From assembly GCF_002633015.1 (NCBI RefSeq), contig NZ_NSIU01000007.1:1-64000 (forward strand): 64,000 nt of DNA, in the 5' to 3' direction. The first letter of the stretch is position 1. The number at the start of each line of letters is the position of its first letter. The position numbers and the translations under genes are program-made. Origin of the DNA: Sulfuricurvum sp. PD_MW2. GTDB lineage: Bacteria > Campylobacterota > Campylobacteria > Campylobacterales > Sulfurimonadaceae. Under the pieces are notes generated by a model, which worked only from the letters and a program-made list of their open reading frames with translations, made no database searches and was not told where the DNA came from. Shown here piece after piece: positions 38,053 through 47,075 of the stretch.

Positions 38053-40875
38053 TTATCGCCGTTTTGGAGGATGACGTTTTTCTCCTCCCAATAGACGTGA
38101 TTGCTGTGCTTTGGCTCGGTTGAGGTTATTGAAACAACTTTGGCAAATCGCAAATTCGGCATTCGGCGCCAATGGTTTGCCGCATGTTTTGCATCGCGGA
38201 ACGAAATGGCTTTGTTGGAGTGAGTTTTCGATAAAACGATTGAGCTCCCCACGAAACGTACGTGCTTTTTCGGCATCGACGAAAAATTCCCCCATTCGAT
38301 AAGATAGCCACAGATATAAACTGATCTCTTTGATCCGATCTTCCGCATCCTGAAGTTCATCCATTGATAATGCGTAGTTTCCTAACCGCTGTGGCGGGAT
38401 ATAGGCAATCGGTTTTTTCTGCTCCAACGCACGTACATATCGTTCGAACGCCGCCATTACCAGCGGTGATGAGGTGGAGAGGGGTGCTGTGGCGAGGGTA
38501 TATTTGGTGCGCATATCCAGATCGTATCGATCCACAATAGCCGAAGCCTCTTGCATCGATTCGAGATTCGCGGCACGGAACGGCCCTTCAAATTTCATAT
38601 TTCGGACAAAAAAATCGATGATAGCTGAGAGGGATCTCTCTTCCAAGATATTCGAGACGAGCATGATATGATCGAAGTTCGCCATGACGTTAAATGGCAA
38701 TGCTATCGGTTCGATATTTTTCGTAAAAAGGGACGAGACGGTTCGCAGTACATCGGGGGTGAGTGCTCCGACATACCCTTTTTCACTCAGTCCGTAGCGT
38801 CCCGCCCGTCCGGCGATTTGGCGTACTTCGGTCGCGGTGAGATTGCGCTGATTTTGACCGTCGAATTTATCGGCTTTGGAAAAGAGGAGTGTTTTGATGG
38901 GGAGGTTCAGCCCCATACTGATCGCGTCGGTAGCGACGAGAATATCGGTTTCTCCCTCACGGAAACGACGAGCCTCTTCACGGCGTACCTCAGGGCTGAG
39001 ATTGCCGTAGATGACACTGGTGCGATAAGTTTTAGAAAGTTGTTGTTTGAGCCGCAGGGCATTGGAACGGGTAAATGCGATCACAGCAGTCTTCGGCTCG
39101 ATGGCGTTGATCGGTGTGGCGGTTTTGAGCAGTTCCAGAGAATTTTTACGTTCAAACTCGACAATCTCCAACGGTTCACCGAGATATTCCGCTAACGCAA
39201 CAATTGCTTCACGAGCATTTGGTGATCCCGTCATAATGACTGTTTTTGCAGGAGCACCGATGATGGCATTCGCCCATGCCCATCCACGATCACGATCATC
39301 GATCATCTGTACCTCATCGATGACACAGCAATCCACTTCAACTTCGAAGCTGAGCATCTCAATGGTGGAACTGATGTGGGTGGCATCTTCATCGAGGAGC
39401 TGTTCTTCTCCGGTGATGAGTGAAGCATTGACACCATTTTCTCGTAGTGTCTCATACCCCTCTAACGCCAACAAACGTAATGGCGCGAGATAGTATCCCG
39501 TCCCCGCTTTTTTGAGGTGCTCAAATGCAGTGTATGTTTTACCGCTGTTAGTCGGTCCCGTGTGAAAAATGAGTCGACGACGCAGGGATCGTGCGAGGGG
39601 GAAGAGATTTTTAAAATCGCGTACCGTTCGGGCTAATAGTGCTTGACGTTGACGCTTGAGGAGTTCTCCTGCAATCCGTTGATCAAAGGAAAACAGTACC
39701 CGACGAGAGGTCTTAGCGCTGATATGAGGTGCAGCAGCGAGATAAGGTAAAAGCAATTCATATACGATGCTATGCAAATAGACGTTATCCATCTCTAAGA
39801 GTTTGGAGCGCTCTCGACACTCATCAACGAGATGAGCCAACTCGCTCAAAAAGGCACGCTCTTCGTGTGCACTTTGTTCCTCAATCATCGATGCAATAGT
39901 GAGTTCTTCTTCGCTCCATATTTGGCGGCTCAGTTCATGAGCATCGAGATGCAGTGCTAGGGTATACTCAATCGGAGAATCTCGGTAGGGGAGTGAGAGT
40001 GATTTGTCGATTTCGATGATCAAATCATCGCTTCCGACCGAGGTGAGGGGAGTATGCAGATGGCGTGCCAAAACATCCCGCACGATCTCTGTACTGAGTA
40101 TTCCGTACGTTTGGGTTGAGGGGGGAGCGCTTTTGAGTGAAGCAATGATCTGATCAGAGGTGAGATAGCGGTGAGTAGCAAGATTGAGTGAAGCTAAAGA
40201 TGCATTGGTTTGTTCTTGTTTTTGATGTGTTAGTGCCGATTTTAGCTCAGTTATTTCTCTAACTAGTACGTCGATGTTCTCTTCGTGGAGCCGTTTTTCG
40301 TTTAGCGGTGGAGTTTTAAGGACATGGATCTTGGTAAAATTTTCACCACCGATGTCATAGGCAATAGGGGCATAATATTCCAGTGAATCATCGTAGTTAA
40401 ATTTTCCCTCGAGAGCTTTTTCTAAAATTTCTCGTTTACGAGTATAGCGGATGTACTCAAGTTTGGCAGCGATTTTCTCAGGGGTGATTTTACGGGTGCG
40501 GATATCGATAAACGCTGCATGCAGATCACGTCGTTCTGCATCGGTAATATCAAATGCTTCTAATAGCTCATCAATTTTTTCTTCGCGCTCATGAGGTTTT
40601 TCACGCGGCTTTGGATTGGGATAGATTTTTCCCTCATGTTTGAAGAATGTCACAATCATTTCACGGTTGTCGGTCTCACCCTCCGACCACAAACGACGAA
40701 AGGTTTTTATCAATGTTGTCTTATCGGTTGTTCCGTTAAATATTCCGAGTGTGTGCGCGAGGGCGATAAGTACCTCGGTCGGGACTCTTTCAATACCCTC
40801 GTCAAATCCCTCATCGCCGAAAAAATGGCGAATGGACTGGTTGAGTTTGATCATTTTTTTCTTTTTCTTTGCCAT
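38053..40875 (-). CDS. SUV3-like DExH-box RNA helicase with C-terminal zinc motif
   Basis: 940 aa from the ATG at 40875. The first 450 residues are charged and of unknown fold. The helicase core resembles mitochondrial SUV3: FHTGPTNSGKTYTAFEHL, the motif II sequence DEVQMIDDRDRGWAWANAI, GNLSPEVRREEARRFREGETDILVATDAISMGLNLPI and QIAGRAGRYG. The very C-terminus has a four-cysteine ribbon, CKTCGKPLAPNAEFAICQSC. It probably unwinds RNA in degradation or quality control. The neighbouring genes do not explain it. Confidence 0.85.
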   Translation of the reverse strand: MAKKKKKMIKLNQSIRHFFGDEGFDEGIERVPTEVLIALAHTLGIFNGTTDKTTLIKTFRRLWSEGETDNREMIVTFFKHEGKIYPNPKPREKPHEREEKIDELLEAFDITDAERRDLHAAFIDIRTRKITPEKIAAKLEYIRYTRKREILEKALEGKFNYDDSLEYYAPIAYDIGGENFTKIHVLKTPPLNEKRLHEENIDVLVREITELKSALTHQKQEQTNASLASLNLATHRYLTSDQIIASLKSAPPSTQTYGILSTEIVRDVLARHLHTPLTSVGSDDLIIEIDKSLSLPYRDSPIEYTLALHLDAHELSRQIWSEEELTIASMIEEQSAHEERAFLSELAHLVDECRERSKLLEMDNVYLHSIVYELLLPYLAAAPHISAKTSRRVLFSFDQRIAGELLKRQRQALLARTVRDFKNLFPLARSLRRRLIFHTGPTNSGKTYTAFEHLKKAGTGYYLAPLRLLALEGYETLRENGVNASLITGEEQLLDEDATHISSTIEMLSFEVEVDCCVIDEVQMIDDRDRGWAWANAIIGAPAKTVIMTGSPNAREAIVALAEYLGEPLEIVEFERKNSLELLKTATPINAIEPKTAVIAFTRSNALRLKQQLSKTYRTSVIYGNLSPEVRREEARRFREGETDILVATDAISMGLNLPIKTLLFSKADKFDGQNQRNLTATEVRQIAGRAGRYGLSEKGYVGALTPDVLRTVSSLFTKNIEPIALPFNVMANFDHIMLVSNILEERSLSAIIDFFVRNMKFEGPFRAANLESMQEASAIVDRYDLDMRTKYTLATAPLSTSSPLVMAAFERYVRALEQKKPIAYIPPQRLGNYALSMDELQDAEDRIKEISLYLWLSYRMGEFFVDAEKARTFRGELNRFIENSLQQSHFVPRCKTCGKPLAPNAEFAICQSCFNNLNRAKAQQSRLLGGEKRHPPKRR

Positions 40876-40959
40876 AGTGTAAGTGTAGCCTAAAATCCTA
40901 AGGCTAAAGCCTTTATAGTTTTGATAAACTTTCGCAAAATGACAAAACAGGGGATAAAA

Positions 40960-41268
40960 ATGGTCGATCTTAGCGTCGATGAATGGACCCAAGAAGAATT
41001 TTTACGAAACAAAAAAGAGCTCGAAGAAAACGGAATCAAAGTGTTGCTGATCGATACGATTCTGAACTCTATCGATGGTGCTGAGACAACTCTCTACGCT
41101 CCGCCGCTTCTCAAAAATGAGCCGGAGGGGAGTGTGTTTGTTTTCTATTGTGACAGCGGAAAATCAACCAAAGCACGACTGGGTGAGTTTCGTTCCAAGT
41201 TTCCAAACCATGTGTGTATCAGCTTGCGTGGAGGGAGAGGGTATTGGCGCAAGAATCTACGGGTATAA
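40960..41268 (+). CDS. Rhodanese-like domain protein
   Basis: 102 aa from the ATG at 40960 (AGGGGATAA site). A short domain with the presumed active-site loop VFYCDSGKSTKARLGEF, where Cys starts the loop, matches the rhodanese fold; the C-terminal end SLRGGRGYW also fits. It could transfer sulfane sulfur or act in a regulatory way. It diverges from the helicase gene and overlaps the next gene by 25 bp if that starts at 41244. Confidence 0.75.
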   Translation: MVDLSVDEWTQEEFLRNKKELEENGIKVLLIDTILNSIDGAETTLYAPPLLKNEPEGSVFVFYCDSGKSTKARLGEFRSKFPNHVCISLRGGRGYWRKNLRV

Positions 41269-41585
41269 CCGAAGCGTGTGAGGCGTTTGTCCGATCTATT
41301 TGCGAATCACGTTATTACGATGCGCATGAAGATTTTGAGCGGTTATGGTATCCTCGTCGGTTTGAGGAAAACCACGAGATAAAACTTTGGAAGGGTTTTA
41401 TCAATGCTGCGGTCTCATTTGAACTGATCAAACGAGGACGTTATGAAGCTTCGCTTAGAGCATGGCAAACGTATCTCAAATATAAACCTTTTTTGGATCA
41501 TTGTGTTGCTCCGAATAAAGAACTCTACGTTAAAATAGTACAAACAATAGAACAAGAAAGAGGTAGAGTATGTCCGAGTTCTTAG
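41244..41585 (+). CDS. DUF309 family protein
   Basis: 113 aa from a TTG at 41244 preceded by GGGAGAGGG; the track ORF begins upstream without a ribosome site. The DUF309 signature is clear: YYDAHEDFERLWYPRR, then LWKGFINAAVSFELIKRGRYEASLRAW. The family is a small helical fold of unknown role, and the His-Glu pair in DAHEDFE may bind metal. It overlaps the rhodanese-like gene by 25 bp and the nitroreductase by 16 bp, so the three form one tight unit. Confidence 0.8.
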   Translation: MAQESTGITEACEAFVRSICESRYYDAHEDFERLWYPRRFEENHEIKLWKGFINAAVSFELIKRGRYEASLRAWQTYLKYKPFLDHCVAPNKELYVKIVQTIEQERGRVCPSS

Positions 41586-42190
41586 AAGCAATGGCATTTC
41601 GTCATGCGTGTAAAGCATTCGATGCCGAAAAGCAGATTCCATCAGAGCAATTTGAATCGATGTTGGACGTGGTACAAAAATCCCCTTCATCTTTTGGAAT
41701 GGAGCCGTGGAGAGTGATTGTAGTACGCAATCCAAACTTGCGAAAAGCACTCAAAAGTGCGTGCTGGAACCAAAATCAGATTACGGATTGTTCCGAACTG
41801 GTGATTTTTACCACCGATAACGATACGGTACGCAGCGGTACACCGTATGTACGAAAGATGTTTGAACGTCGGGGACTCCCTTCTGAAGCGGTCGATACGT
41901 ACATGGGGGTCTATAAAAACTATTTGGAACCGATCGAAGCCGATGAGGTGCTGTTGGAAAACTGGACAGCCAAACAATGTTATATCGCGATGGCGAACAT
42001 GATGACCTATGCAGCTACGCTCAAAATCGACAGTTGTCCGATCGAGGGGTTTGACAAAGAAGAGGTTGAGGCAATTTTGGATCTAGAATACGGACACAGC
42101 GTTGCGGTGATTTGTGCCTTTGGATATCGCGCTAAAGCACAAAGTGAGCAAAAACGGCTTGAGTTAAAACAAATCGTCGAGTATCGTTAA
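41570..42190 (+). CDS. NAD(P)H-dependent nitroreductase family FMN protein
   Basis: 206 aa. Nitroreductase fold with the phosphate-binding style opening AFRHACKAFDAEKQIP, the PSSFGMEPWRVIVV segment and the later SCPIEGFDKEEV block near the FMN. It reduces nitro compounds, quinones or flavins in the cytoplasm; the natural substrate is unknown. It overlaps the DUF309 gene by 16 bp. Confidence 0.9.
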   Translation: MSEFLEAMAFRHACKAFDAEKQIPSEQFESMLDVVQKSPSSFGMEPWRVIVVRNPNLRKALKSACWNQNQITDCSELVIFTTDNDTVRSGTPYVRKMFERRGLPSEAVDTYMGVYKNYLEPIEADEVLLENWTAKQCYIAMANMMTYAATLKIDSCPIEGFDKEEVEAILDLEYGHSVAVICAFGYRAKAQSEQKRLELKQIVEYR

Positions 42191-42198
42191 AAGGGAAA

Positions 42199-43047
42199 AT
42201 GATGTTACAAAAAATCGAACACGTTGAAACCAAAATCGAGCACTACACCGATTTGGCAATAAACTACACTACCGAGTACGGCTTAAAACTTCTTGGTGCG
42301 TTAGCCATCTTTTTTATTGGAAAATGGATTGTTCGAAAACTCCTAGTATTGATGCGTAAAGGGATGGTGAAGTCCCATGTCGATGAGACGCTGATCAGTT
42401 TTGCTTCCAATGCCATTTACGTAGCGTTGATGGTTGCCGTTTTGGTTGCTGCAGCCAGCAATTTGGGGATCAACACCACCTCATTCGTAGCGGTATTCGG
42501 TGCGGCAGGTTTGGCTATCGGGTTGGCGCTCAAAGATACATTGGCCAACGTTGGTGCGGCGGTACTGATTATCTTTTTCCGACCGTTCAAAGTGGGTGAT
42601 TTTATCGAAGTATCCGGAGTAATGGGGACCGTGAAAATTATCAATCTTTTTTCGACGACACTGACTACTTCGGATAACCGTTCAATCATTATTCCTAACG
42701 GAGCGCTAATTGCCGGAAATATTATCAACTATACGGGAAATGAATCACGCCGCATTGATATGACATTTGAAATCGACTATAAAGATGATCTGAAATTGGC
42801 GAAATCGATCATTATGGATATTTTGGTTGAGCACAAGATGGTATTGAGCGATCCTGAGCCTCTCGTAGCCGTAGGTGCATTGGGACAAAATGCGGTCGAG
42901 TTGGTAGCCCGTCCATGGGTCAAAGTCGACGATTACTGGAACGCTAAATTTGAGATTACCGAAGCGGTTAAATTAGCGTTCGATGAACATCATATTACCG
43001 TGCCGTTTCCTCAGATGGTGACACACGTTAAACGTGAGGATGGTTAA
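42199..43047 (+). CDS. mscS: Small-conductance mechanosensitive channel MscS
   Basis: 282 aa. Three membrane helices, the last lining the pore (FGAAGLAIGLALKDTLANVGAAVLI, the alternating Gly/Ala pore helix), then the beta-rich vestibule with FRPFKVGDFIEVSGVMGTV and IIIPNGALIAGNIINYT. It opens on membrane tension during hypo-osmotic shock. The second ATG at 42202 is a possible alternative start. Its 3' end overlaps the converging MFS gene by 20 bp. Confidence 0.93.
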   Translation: MMLQKIEHVETKIEHYTDLAINYTTEYGLKLLGALAIFFIGKWIVRKLLVLMRKGMVKSHVDETLISFASNAIYVALMVAVLVAAASNLGINTTSFVAVFGAAGLAIGLALKDTLANVGAAVLIIFFRPFKVGDFIEVSGVMGTVKIINLFSTTLTTSDNRSIIIPNGALIAGNIINYTGNESRRIDMTFEIDYKDDLKLAKSIIMDILVEHKMVLSDPEPLVAVGALGQNAVELVARPWVKVDDYWNAKFEITEAVKLAFDEHHITVPFPQMVTHVKREDG

Positions 43048-44194
43048 CGCGGTTATTGAGTACAAACGCAATCGTCGCACCCGCAGCGGCGATTGAGCCT
43101 GCAATAAAAAGTGTAGATGGGGCATATTGATAGACAAATCCTGCCCCGATAGCCCCGATAAATCCCCCTAGACCATATGAAATTCCGAAGAAAAACTGCT
43201 GTGCCAAACGACGAGCCTTGTAGAGCGAGAATAAGACACTGATGGCTGCGGTATGAAACAGGGCAAAACTAAAGGCATGAAGGCTTTGGGATGCGAACAA
43301 TACGAACAATGAACTTGGAAACAAAGCAACTAAAATCCATCGCAATGAGGTGACTGCAGCAGTTATCCACAATAGAGCATGTAAATTATTTTTGAGTAAT
43401 TTGCCTTGATAATAGAACATGATAATTTCGGCAATGACACCAAAGCTCCATAGCCATACCGTAGTGTCCAAGGAAACCCCGTGATCGGTTGCATAAATCG
43501 TGAAAAAGTTATAAAACGGTCCAAAGCTCACTTGCATCATAAAAAAACCGATCCAGAGCGGAATATGGTTACGAATGGAAAACCCACATTCATCTTCTAA
43601 AGCGTTACAGTCATGATGTCTCGAATGATGCTCTTTTTGTCCGATCCAAGCTCCAAAAAAGAGCGTCATGGATGCCATAGCAATCAAAAAGACAATTCCG
43701 ATATGGGGAGTGCTGAGGTATTTGACCAATATCAGAGCAATAGCAATGAATCCGAATGAACCGAAAAGACGGATTTTTCCATAGCGCTCTTTTCCGATAT
43801 GTTCAAGGGCGATCACTTCGATAAAAGGGAGAATGAGAGCAATTCCGATCCCAAAGAGAATATTGACAAGCAATAAAGGCCAAAAAAAATCGAGTGCCGG
43901 ATAAAATCCGATGGCTCCCAGAGTCATAAGTGCTAACGCACTAAAAAACGTTTTTTGATCGAGCTGAAACCCTTTGAGGAATAAAAACGGTATGGCAAAG
44001 CGCACAAGCGGTGCAGATGCTAGGATCAGTCCGATATCGGAGGGTACATAACCTACCATAGAGAGGATTTTTGGGACAAAAATCACGTGTACCCCGATAA
44101 GGGCAAAATAGAAAAAATAAAACGATGCGATTAAAACAGCCACGTTAGGGGACGCGTATAACGGCTGTGCCGCTAATGAGATCGTGCAGCGCAC
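43028..44194 (-). CDS. Major facilitator superfamily transporter (nucleoside/sugar-symporter-like)
   Basis: 388 aa, twelve predicted membrane helices with a cytoplasmic loop holding a His-rich stretch (KEHHSRHHDCN) between helices six and seven. The topology and the IRLFGSFGFIA segment fit the MFS_1-like group (HcaT/LacY-type). The listed start overlaps the upstream RDD gene by 50 bp; a GTG 2 bp after the RDD stop (near 44142) is an alternative. The substrate is unknown. Confidence 0.8.
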   Translation of the reverse strand: MRCTISLAAQPLYASPNVAVLIASFYFFYFALIGVHVIFVPKILSMVGYVPSDIGLILASAPLVRFAIPFLFLKGFQLDQKTFFSALALMTLGAIGFYPALDFFWPLLLVNILFGIGIALILPFIEVIALEHIGKERYGKIRLFGSFGFIAIALILVKYLSTPHIGIVFLIAMASMTLFFGAWIGQKEHHSRHHDCNALEDECGFSIRNHIPLWIGFFMMQVSFGPFYNFFTIYATDHGVSLDTTVWLWSFGVIAEIIMFYYQGKLLKNNLHALLWITAAVTSLRWILVALFPSSLFVLFASQSLHAFSFALFHTAAISVLFSLYKARRLAQQFFFGISYGLGGFIGAIGAGFVYQYAPSTLFIAGSIAAAGATIAFVLNNRVNHPHV

Positions 44195-44648
44195 GTTTGT
44201 CTTTTCTAAAGAGGCCGATAAAAAAACCGATCAGAGTAATAAACGAGAGAAAATATCCGATAAATCGGAGAATCAGTTTCCAATAGGGGGCATTCTGAAG
44301 CGTTGTGATATCGACGACGCGGATGCGGGCAAGTTTTTTTCCCGGAGTTTGACCGCTCCTGTGCCAAAACCATACATATGTGATTAGAAAAAGGGTAACT
44401 TGCACGAGCGAGGCAATCGGATTTGGGGGATTTGTTTGTGCTTTCGGATCATGAACTAAAACATCGAGCCCGCTTGCACTGTGCATTTGATCGTAGCCAA
44501 ACAAGCTCATGGCAATGAGTGATATAGGAATTCCGATCATAAAAATATCGGTTGCAAATCCTGCTGCACGTGACCAAAATGGGGCAAATAGGGTAAGTGG
44601 TTTGGAAAGTTTGGGTTGTTTTTTGGTTTTAAGGGTTCGCCATCTCAT
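44145..44648 (-). CDS. RDD family membrane protein
   Basis: 167 aa. Opens with a basic segment, then RAAGFATDIFMIGIPISL (the R-D spacing that names the family), a second helix, and a third region with GKKLARIRVVD and LILRFIGYFLSF. Three to four membrane helices. The role of RDD proteins is mostly unknown; some relate to ion or osmotic stress. It has no ribosome site, and a -10 box ends 7 bp before the ATG, so the transcript may be leaderless. Confidence 0.8.
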   Translation of the reverse strand: MRWRTLKTKKQPKLSKPLTLFAPFWSRAAGFATDIFMIGIPISLIAMSLFGYDQMHSASGLDVLVHDPKAQTNPPNPIASLVQVTLFLITYVWFWHRSGQTPGKKLARIRVVDITTLQNAPYWKLILRFIGYFLSFITLIGFFIGLFRKDKRALHDLISGTAVIRVP

Positions 44649-44655
44649 GAGTGGA

Positions 44656-44661
44656 AGTATA
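44656..44661 (-). promoter_or_regulatory. Possible -10 box giving a leaderless RDD transcript
   Basis: TATACT on the minus strand ends 7 bp before the RDD ATG; a normal start site would fall at or next to the A of the start codon. No Shine-Dalgarno sequence is visible. Confidence 0.35.
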
Positions 44662-44698
44662 ACGTTATTACTGTTGGTTTACCAAGTTGATTCATAAT

Positions 44699-44806
44699 GT
44701 CGTTATCCCAAACGACAGCAGCAGGTCATGGGTAACCTTTTCTCATTCATCACTCCTTAAGTTTCAAAGTTCCGGCGTTCATCCTTCTCGCCGGATCCTT
44801 TTTCTC
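44699..44806 (+). ncRNA. Candidate small RNA with C/U-rich terminator loop
   Basis: An otherwise unexplained 185-bp gap holds a 5' hairpin (GTCGTT-ATCCCA-AACGAC, 44699-44716), a C/U-rich single-stranded stretch with CATCACTCCTTAAG, and an intrinsic terminator on the plus strand: CCGGCG-TTCATCCTTCT-CGCCGG, ATCC, then TTTTT (44772-44803). A CATAAT -10 box lies just before it (44693-44698). ATCACTCCT is complementary to the ribosome site of the porin gene at 17 kb. No transcript is proven; the minus strand could instead carry a structured leader. Confidence 0.4.
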
Positions 44807-44834
44807 AAATAATGACTGTATAAATTTTATGAAC

Positions 44835-44859
44835 TTTTTTGCCTCACAGAGGCAAAAAA
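44835..44859 (-). terminator. Terminator of the flagellar hook operon
   Basis: TTTTTTGCCTC-TGT-GAGGCAAAAAA: a near-perfect palindrome with T runs on both strands, 2 bp beyond the flgE stop codon. It would stop transcription in both directions. Confidence 0.88.
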
Positions 44860-44861
44860 TA

Positions 44862-47024
44862 TTAACGTTTGATACCCAACAGTGTTTCAAGGAGGGTATC
44901 AGAAGTAGTAATGGTTTTACCGTTTGCCTGATAACCGCGTTGAATGATAATGAGCTGTGTCAGCGCTTTTGAGAGGTCGACGTTAGAAGCTTCCAATGCA
45001 GAGGATTGCATAAAACCCCGCCCTGCGGTTGCAGCAGTACCGATGATCGGATCCCCCGAGTTCGCCGATTGCAAATAGACGTTACCGCCATCGGTGACCA
45101 ATCCTTCGTTATTTGAAAATTTCGCCATACCGATTTGTGCCAAACCGAATGAACGGCCGTTCGAGAATGATCCGATCAATGTACCGCTTTGATCGATTCG
45201 GATACCGACGAGGTCTCCCCCCGGATAACCGTCTTGACTGATACCGCTGGTTCCGGATGGATTATCAAAACTGGTCATTCCATCAAATGCATTGATCGTA
45301 CCGAAGTTCAAATTGATCGTTTGATTCGGTGCAGAACCATTGTTCGCCGTATAGGTGAGACTCGGGATTGTTGCCAACGCGAGGGCTCCGGTATTGGTAA
45401 AGCTGATGCGACCGGAATCCAAGTTTGTCAATTCATTTTTATTGATGGATCCCCCGATGTCACCCGGTGCAGGAACGCTGATTTCATAGGTCCATTCTGT
45501 TCCTCCGCTTGAAGAGAGGGATGTTTTACGAAAGTCAAGACGAAGTGTATGTTTTGTTCCCAGTGAATCGTACACGTCGATACTCGCTGAGTGGGTAGCG
45601 GCATTAAATGCTTGGCTCAGACGTGTCGTTGCTGAACCGGTTGTCAATGTTCCAGATAAAGTTTGGAGGTTTTGAGTGAATCGGGTATTTTCAGTGACAC
45701 CCGCTGAGGTGAGACCGGTTACGGCAATACGTAGATCGTATTCATCCGTTCCCGCACTTCCTGGATTTTTAATCTGAAATTGACCTTTGTCATTGATCTC
45801 TACGGTAATAGCACTGTCAAAGACATTGTTGTTAGCAACGGTATGATCATCCCCTATAAGACGGGCGTCATGCTGCATTTGAGCACGCAAATCTTCGGTG
45901 GTTGTAAATTGGCGTTGAGCGGTTGTCGCATTTGTTTCACCAATCGGTACCGCTCCTGCGTTCACAAAGGTATATTGAAATGCTGTGATATCGCCACCAT
46001 TGGTTAGACCGGTAGCAGCAACGTCTGAGGTTACGACGAAGTCGATATTTTTGCTTGCCGCAGTTGTCCCTCGGGTATTGTCATTCGTAAAAATTAAATT
46101 TGCGGGATTGGTTGGATCGGGTGCTGCACTGACGCCTGTCGTTGCTGTTTCCGCATTGATTTTTGCTGCAATCATACTGGTAGCTTGGGAGGCTGTTTCC
46201 GTCCCTGCAAACGTCATAGACATCGCTACACCGTTGATCGTGAAAGATAAAGCACCGGCTCCGGGTGCTGCAACTGATCGAGTAATGGTTGATGGCTTAT
46301 AGCTCGTCCACATCCCCTGTCCCGATTGGAGGTTCAAAGCACTTCCGCTTGCGTCGAACAAAACATTGAAAAACTCAGCCCGATCGTCATCGGATGTATT
46401 GGCGAGACCATCCACACCCGTCGTATTGAGGCTATTGGTATCAAGTGTATAAATAGGTTTGAATTGTGTTACTTTATCACCCGAACTAAGATTCGCTTTA
46501 ATGGTTACTTCTGAGGTCTGTTGTGCCGGAGTAGTGAGTCCCGGTGGAATTTGGATATTAGAGATCGGAGCGGTTGAATCAACGAGTCCCGTTTTCTCAT
46601 CGCGCACCCATCCTTGAACGATAAATCCGTTGTTATCAACAAAGTTACCGGCTGCGTCAAATTTAAAGTCGCCTGAACGACTGTATTTATAGGTATTTCC
46701 ACCATCGGCACTGACGATAAAAAATCCGTCCCCTTGGATCGCGACGTCGGTATTTTTGTCGGTATTTTGGATCGAACCTTGTGAATGGATACGGGTAATA
46801 GAGCTGACCGTTGTACCCAGTCCGATTTGAACGGCATTTTTACCACCGATTTGACCTTGCGGAGCAGTCGCGATTTGATTGGTTTGTGCGAGCAAATCTG
46901 AAAAGTTGGCACGTGAGTACTTATATCCGATAGTATTTACGTTAGCAATATTGTTAGATTCAACGTCCATTGCGATCTGATGCGATTGCAATCCGGTAAC
47001 ACCTGCGAAAAGTGATCGTAACAT
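44862..47024 (-). CDS. flgE: Flagellar hook protein FlgE
   Basis: 720 aa, longer than enteric FlgE (about 400) but near the large hook proteins of Campylobacterota. The rod/hook N-terminus (LFAGVTGLQSHQIAMDVESNNIANVNTIGYK) and C-terminus (ALTQLIIIQRGYQANGKTITTSDTLLETLL) are conserved and pair in the hook filament core. The middle is Thr/Asn/Ser-rich surface domain. It has its own sigma54-type promoter in the 51-bp gap upstream and a strong terminator downstream. Polymerises into the hook outside the cell. Confidence 0.93.
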   Translation of the reverse strand: MLRSLFAGVTGLQSHQIAMDVESNNIANVNTIGYKYSRANFSDLLAQTNQIATAPQGQIGGKNAVQIGLGTTVSSITRIHSQGSIQNTDKNTDVAIQGDGFFIVSADGGNTYKYSRSGDFKFDAAGNFVDNNGFIVQGWVRDEKTGLVDSTAPISNIQIPPGLTTPAQQTSEVTIKANLSSGDKVTQFKPIYTLDTNSLNTTGVDGLANTSDDDRAEFFNVLFDASGSALNLQSGQGMWTSYKPSTITRSVAAPGAGALSFTINGVAMSMTFAGTETASQATSMIAAKINAETATTGVSAAPDPTNPANLIFTNDNTRGTTAASKNIDFVVTSDVAATGLTNGGDITAFQYTFVNAGAVPIGETNATTAQRQFTTTEDLRAQMQHDARLIGDDHTVANNNVFDSAITVEINDKGQFQIKNPGSAGTDEYDLRIAVTGLTSAGVTENTRFTQNLQTLSGTLTTGSATTRLSQAFNAATHSASIDVYDSLGTKHTLRLDFRKTSLSSSGGTEWTYEISVPAPGDIGGSINKNELTNLDSGRISFTNTGALALATIPSLTYTANNGSAPNQTINLNFGTINAFDGMTSFDNPSGTSGISQDGYPGGDLVGIRIDQSGTLIGSFSNGRSFGLAQIGMAKFSNNEGLVTDGGNVYLQSANSGDPIIGTAATAGRGFMQSSALEASNVDLSKALTQLIIIQRGYQANGKTITTSDTLLETLLGIKR

Positions 47025-47059
47025 GATATGTCCTTTTTATGACAAAGTAAAATTTACAA

Positions 47060-47074
47060 GCAAAAATTATTCCA
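47060..47074 (-). promoter_or_regulatory. Sigma54-type promoter of flgE
   Basis: On the minus strand TGGAATAATTTTTGC keeps the GG and GC dinucleotides exactly 10 bp apart, as in the TGGCAC-N5-TTGC form. The same pattern precedes fliK. Hook genes use RpoN in other Campylobacterota. Confidence 0.7.
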
Positions 47075-47075
47075 A

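Noticed and set aside
38668-39195. 175-aa plus-strand ORF
   Set aside because: Shadow of the SUV3-like helicase; the helicase motifs are in the minus frame.
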